DNA of 33,845 bases from Candidatus Zixiibacteriota bacterium (GTDB taxonomy: Bacteria; Zixibacteria; MSB-5A5; DSPP01): positions 1 through 33,845 of the forward strand of contig JAKEHY010000028.1 of assembly GCA_022614805.1 (NCBI GenBank), read 5' to 3'. Below the pieces are notes generated by a model. That model searched no databases. It saw nothing but the letters and a program-made list of their open reading frames with translations, and was not told the origin of the DNA. A program made the translations under genes and the position numbers. Of this stretch, positions 31,304 through 33,845 are shown piece by piece (position 1 is the stretch's first letter; every line of letters begins with the position of its first letter).

Positions 31304-32631
31304 GGTTCGCTTTCCGGTTTTCGATTTTGTTTTTGTTTCTTTTCGCCCTCTTTTTGCTCGTTGGAGTCGCGGCCGGAGCGCCCCCTTCCGGCTTTTTTCT
31401 TTTAAGCCTGTTTTTCCTTTTTGCCGGCGGGTTCGGTTATTGGCTTTTGCGGCCGAGGTCGGCTCCGGCGGAATCCCTCACCGCCGCCGTCCGTGAAATG
31501 AAGCGGGGGGATTTTTCGGCCCGCGCCGCCGTCCCGGCGGAGGATACGCTCGCACCGTTGGGACAGGCTTTGAACGAGATGGCGGAAGAGCTGCAAAAAA
31601 CTTTGGCGGCCCTGCAGGAGCAAAAGCGGGTGCAGGATACCACGCTCGAGACTTTGTCCGAGGCGGTCTTGGCGGCCGATGCCGAGGGGAAAATCATTTT
31701 CGCCAACTCGGTACTAACCTCCATTTTTGATTTGGAGGGCGGGCCGGTGGGGCAGCCGTTTCATCTCGTTTTCCGTCAGCCGGCTCTTTTGTCCGCCTTT
31801 GAAAAAGTCCTGCAGGACGGGGGAAGCGAAAGCGTTCAAATCAAGGAGACTTTTCCGACCCACCGGGTGGTGAACGTTTATTTGACCGTTCCGGAAAAGG
31901 CCCGCACCGTGCGGGTGGTGGCGGTTTTTACCGACGTGACGCAATCCTACCGGCTGGAGCAGGTGCGCAAGGATTTTGTCGCCAACGCCTCGCACGAACT
32001 GCGCACCCCCCTGGCGGTCATCAAAGGATACGTGGAAACGCTGGAGGACGGGCTGATTGCCCCGCTGGAACGCAAAAAGGTGTTTGCCACCCTGAACCAG
32101 AACATCCAGCGGATGGGGGATTTGATTGAGGATTTGCTGCACCTTTCCAAGCTGGAGTCGCCGGAGTTCACGTTGAAGCGGGAAAAGCTGTTAGTTTTGG
32201 ACGTCGTCCAGACGGTGGTTTCCAGCTTAAAGCCGCAGGCGGTGACGAAGCGGCAGCTTTTGGCCGTCGAGGTTCCCCCCCAACTTTCCTTAGTCGGCGA
32301 CCGGGTGGAGCTGGAGGTGGCCTTGAAAAATTTGCTGGAAAACGCCATTCACTACACCGGCCCCGGGGGGAGGGTCACCCTTTCCGCCCGGTCTCAAAAC
32401 GGCGGCGTGGAGATAACCGTGGTGGACAGCGGCATCGGCATTCCCTCGCAGGATTTGGGGCGCATCTTTGAGCGTTTTTACCGGGTGGACCGCTCCCGCT
32501 CCCGCGAGGAGGGGGGCACCGGCCTGGGGCTTTCCATTGTCAAACATATCGCCGAAGCGCACGGCGGCCGGGTGGAGGTGGAAAGTGAAGTGGGAAAAGG
32601 GTCGAAGTTTACTCTGGTGATACCGGGGTGA
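31300..32631 (+). CDS. PhoR-like sensor histidine kinase
   Basis: A 443-residue product from GTG 31300 (GTGA overlap with the regulator stop). Two transmembrane helices (residues about 5-25 and 30-48) leave almost no periplasmic domain between them. A HAMP-like segment (about 50-110) is followed by a PAS domain ([26 protein letters not shown]) and the HisKA box [17 protein letters not shown] with His near 232. HATPase_c follows with [17 protein letters not shown] and [13 protein letters not shown]. With so small an external region, sensing probably runs through the membrane, the PAS domain or a partner protein, as in PhoR. The open frame extends upstream to 30565 only as a shadow of the regulator gene. 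Confidence 0.95.
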   Translation: MRFAFRFSILFLFLFALFLLVGVAAGAPPSGFFLLSLFFLFAGGFGYWLLRPRSAPAESLTAAVREMKRGDFSARAAVPAEDTLAPLGQALNEMAEELQKTLAALQEQKRVQDTTLETLSEAVLAADAEGKIIFANSVLTSIFDLEGGPVGQPFHLVFRQPALLSAFEKVLQDGGSESVQIKETFPTHRVVNVYLTVPEKARTVRVVAVFTDVTQSYRLEQVRKDFVANASHELRTPLAVIKGYVETLEDGLIAPLERKKVFATLNQNIQRMGDLIEDLLHLSKLESPEFTLKREKLLVLDVVQTVVSSLKPQAVTKRQLLAVEVPPQLSLVGDRVELEVALKNLLENAIHYTGPGGRVTLSARSQNGGVEITVVDSGIGIPSQDLGRIFERFYRVDRSRSREEGGTGLGLSIVKHIAEAHGGRVEVESEVGKGSKFTLVIPG

Positions 32632-33094
32632 CCTAAAGGGATTTAATCATTGAGTCATTGAGACATTGAATCATTGAAAAACTGTACAAAAAAATGGGGA
32701 TTGGGTTGTGAATTCGGGCATTTTTGGCCCGGGTGTTGTGGGGATTTTGGGGGGGCGGGAAAAAAACGCCCCTTTTGCCGCCCGCTCGAAAGTTGCGGAG
32801 AATTTGCACATAATCCTGGCGAAAAAAGGATTGAATTTGGCGGGAAGGGAGGGGGAAGGGTTGGGAAATTGATGATTGACGATTGCCTGCCCGGCCAGAG
32901 ATTCATTGACGATTGGTGGTTCGGCAGGCTCACCATAAAGTCCTTCAGACTTTACAAAAACGGTGGGGAAGGAGTGGGGAAATTGTAGATTTTTTTGAAA
33001 AATCGCGAAACAAAAACTGTTGGAAAATGCTTACGATTTTAGGTGAAAGTGCAATTTAATACACATCCTTAAACCCAATGTCCGGGAGCGAATT
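32632..33094 (+). other. 463-base gene-poor spacer with short tandem repeats
   Basis: It starts with four CATTGA-type units (TCATTGAGTCATTGAGACATTGAATCATTGA pattern, about 32648-32678, here described not quoted in full as a single motif: 10-11-bp period). CCAGAGATTCATTGACGATT follows near 32894. A 104-codon open frame (32674-32988) is Gly/Trp/Cys-rich and has no ribosome site, so it is not called. Base composition drops toward AT at the right end. A weak TTACGA-18-TTTAAT promoter may lie near 33030-33060 for the next gene. No terminator hairpin is evident behind the kinase gene. Confidence 0.5.
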
Positions 33095-33340
33095 GTGAAA
33101 AGCGACCAATTATTTTTAGGCCATCGGGTTGAATTTCTTGCCTGGCACGAGCTTGCGCCACACATTTTTCAAAGGGTTTCTGAACAGGTAAAAGCGGAAG
33201 TGAAAACTTGCCGGAGTTTGGGTGAATTTGATTCTGATGCTTCCTTGAGAAATGTTGAGACCAAGCTCAAGCTTGACAAAGCCTTTTGTCTCTATGGATA
33301 TTCTATAACTTTATGCGAATTAAAACTTTTAAAATACTGA
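33095..33340 (+). CDS. Small protein of unknown function, upstream partner of ATPase
   Basis: An 81-residue product from GTG 33095, with GGGAG 7 bases upstream. It has no signal peptide or recognisable domain. The middle (IFQRVSEQVKAEVKTCRSLGE, here at most 20 residues relevant) is helical. It overlaps the ATPase start by 28 bp in a different frame, which suggests translational coupling and a shared function. Its codon and base composition are more AT-rich than the main part of the window. Confidence 0.5.
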   Translation: MKSDQLFLGHRVEFLAWHELAPHIFQRVSEQVKAEVKTCRSLGEFDSDASLRNVETKLKLDKAFCLYGYSITLCELKLLKY

Positions 33341-33798
33341 ACTACAAAAGCTTTTTGTCATCGGAGGAAATCGATTTTACTTCTGGATTTAATGTTATAG
33401 TTGGGCAGAATAATGTCGGGAAAACGGCTTTTGTAGAAGCCTTAAGTTTAACATTTTCAAATCATCCCCACAAAAGTGTGAAGACGGTACCCTACAAAGG
33501 TGCAGGTCATAATCAGGCGTCGCGAGCTTTCATTTCTTTTCAGGTTGAGAAGGAAGAACTAATGATGATCTTACGTGACCATCTTCCGAATTTTTACGTT
33601 CCTCGAAATACTAACCAATCCGGCGCTGTTCAAGCTGAAGAATTTCTCAAAACATTACAAATTGAGAACAATACCATAGCTTGTCTATATGAACCGAATA
33701 ACTTTCTTTCTTCGTATTTAGAATCATACGGAAACATTCCTCATTTTTGCCGTGCCCCACTTAAGATTTGGACAGGTATAATTGGTCAAGGAGGTTAA
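33313..33798 (+). CDS. OLD/AAA-type ATPase, N-terminal part only
   Basis: The 161-residue product begins MRIKTFKILNYKSFLSSEEI, then FNVIVGQNNVGKTAFVEALS with Walker A GQNNVGKT at residues 31-38, the standard opening of OLD-family and related SMC-like ATPases. These normally run 400-700 residues with signature and Walker B motifs further on. Here the frame stops after about 161 residues with neither motif present, so the gene is truncated, frameshifted, or cut by an insertion. The stop is overlapped by a ribosome site (AAGGAGG) for a further ATG at 33799. ATG 33313 is chosen over 33286 because family members start directly with M-R/K-I-K. OLD-type ATPases are often found in phage-defence or plasmid-maintenance loci. 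Confidence 0.7.
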   Translation: MRIKTFKILNYKSFLSSEEIDFTSGFNVIVGQNNVGKTAFVEALSLTFSNHPHKSVKTVPYKGAGHNQASRAFISFQVEKEELMMILRDHLPNFYVPRNTNQSGAVQAEEFLKTLQIENNTIACLYEPNNFLSSYLESYGNIPHFCRAPLKIWTGIIGQGG

Positions 33799-33845
33799 AT
33801 GGAGACAGCGACGATGCCTGTTCAGATCCGGAAGGTTTCGGGTAG
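33799..33845 (+). CDS. Start of an unidentified gene, cut by window end
   Basis: ATG 33799 follows AAGGAGG (33788-33794) at close spacing, and TATAAT lies at 33777-33782. The first residues read METATMPVQIRKVSG. Too little is visible to assign a function. It could be the first gene of an element that interrupted the ATPase gene. Confidence 0.4.
   Translation, partial: METATMPVQIRKVSG

Noticed and set aside
32674-32988. 104-codon plus-strand frame in the spacer after the kinase
   Set aside because: It is rich in Gly, Trp and Cys with no ribosome site, and it covers short repeats and low-complexity G-runs.

Overview
The window is a chromosomal segment, mostly GC-rich, from a bacterium that looks like a member of the Fibrobacterota-Chlorobiota-Bacteroidota (FCB) side of the tree but probably not a classical Bacteroidota. 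The reasons are a full-length SprA-type outer-membrane protein with a glutaminyl cyclase directly behind it, several exported proteins with Gln at the predicted +1 position after signal-peptide cleavage, a DUF4388 protein, and dense small palindromic repeats of the kind seen in candidate FCB phyla. I cannot assign the phylum from memory of the 16S sequence; a 16S/23S search would settle it.

Layout. 1-1038 is the 3' two thirds of a 16S rRNA gene. The spacer to the 23S gene is about 4.1 kb instead of a few hundred bases. It holds tRNA-Ile(GAT), an outer-membrane beta-barrel gene with its own terminator, tRNA-Ala(TGC), and two tandem paralogous barrel genes, one carrying a Pro-Ala-Asp-Thr-Gly repeat domain. 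The 23S-5S unit (5174-9446) has its own promoter, a leader hairpin followed by a boxA, and a leader/trailer processing stem, so 16S and 23S are functionally unlinked. The 23S gene is split by an 884-nt group I intron (7223-8106) after the position equivalent to E. coli U1923, the I-CeuI site. It has no homing-endonuclease gene and its peripheral loops are filled with palindromic repeats.

After the shared 5S terminator comes a more AT-rich UvrD-like helicase on the minus strand. Then, on the plus strand: a DUF4388 regulator with two small partner genes (11530-13407); a zinc-ribbon miniprotein; two paralogous exported small proteins; a radical-SAM-like/DUF2344 fusion that has lost its iron-sulfur cysteines; rsmB; recG; a small helical protein; murB; sprA with glutaminyl cyclase; and a PhoB/PhoR-type two-component pair. 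The right edge (33095-33845) is AT-rich and holds a small unknown gene overlapping a truncated OLD/AAA-type ATPase, followed by the start of an unidentified gene; it may be the border of an accessory island.

The most notable material is (1) the unlinked rRNA locus with barrel genes in its spacer, (2) the repeat-bloated group I intron at position 1923, (3) a mobile palindromic repeat system that sits in the intron, in spacers, between a Shine-Dalgarno and its start codon, and in frame inside three protein genes, (4) a cysteine-less radical-SAM pseudoenzyme, and (5) signs that the Gln-rule/pyroglutamate pathway operates together with SprA. All calls come from reading the sequence; no database search was run.
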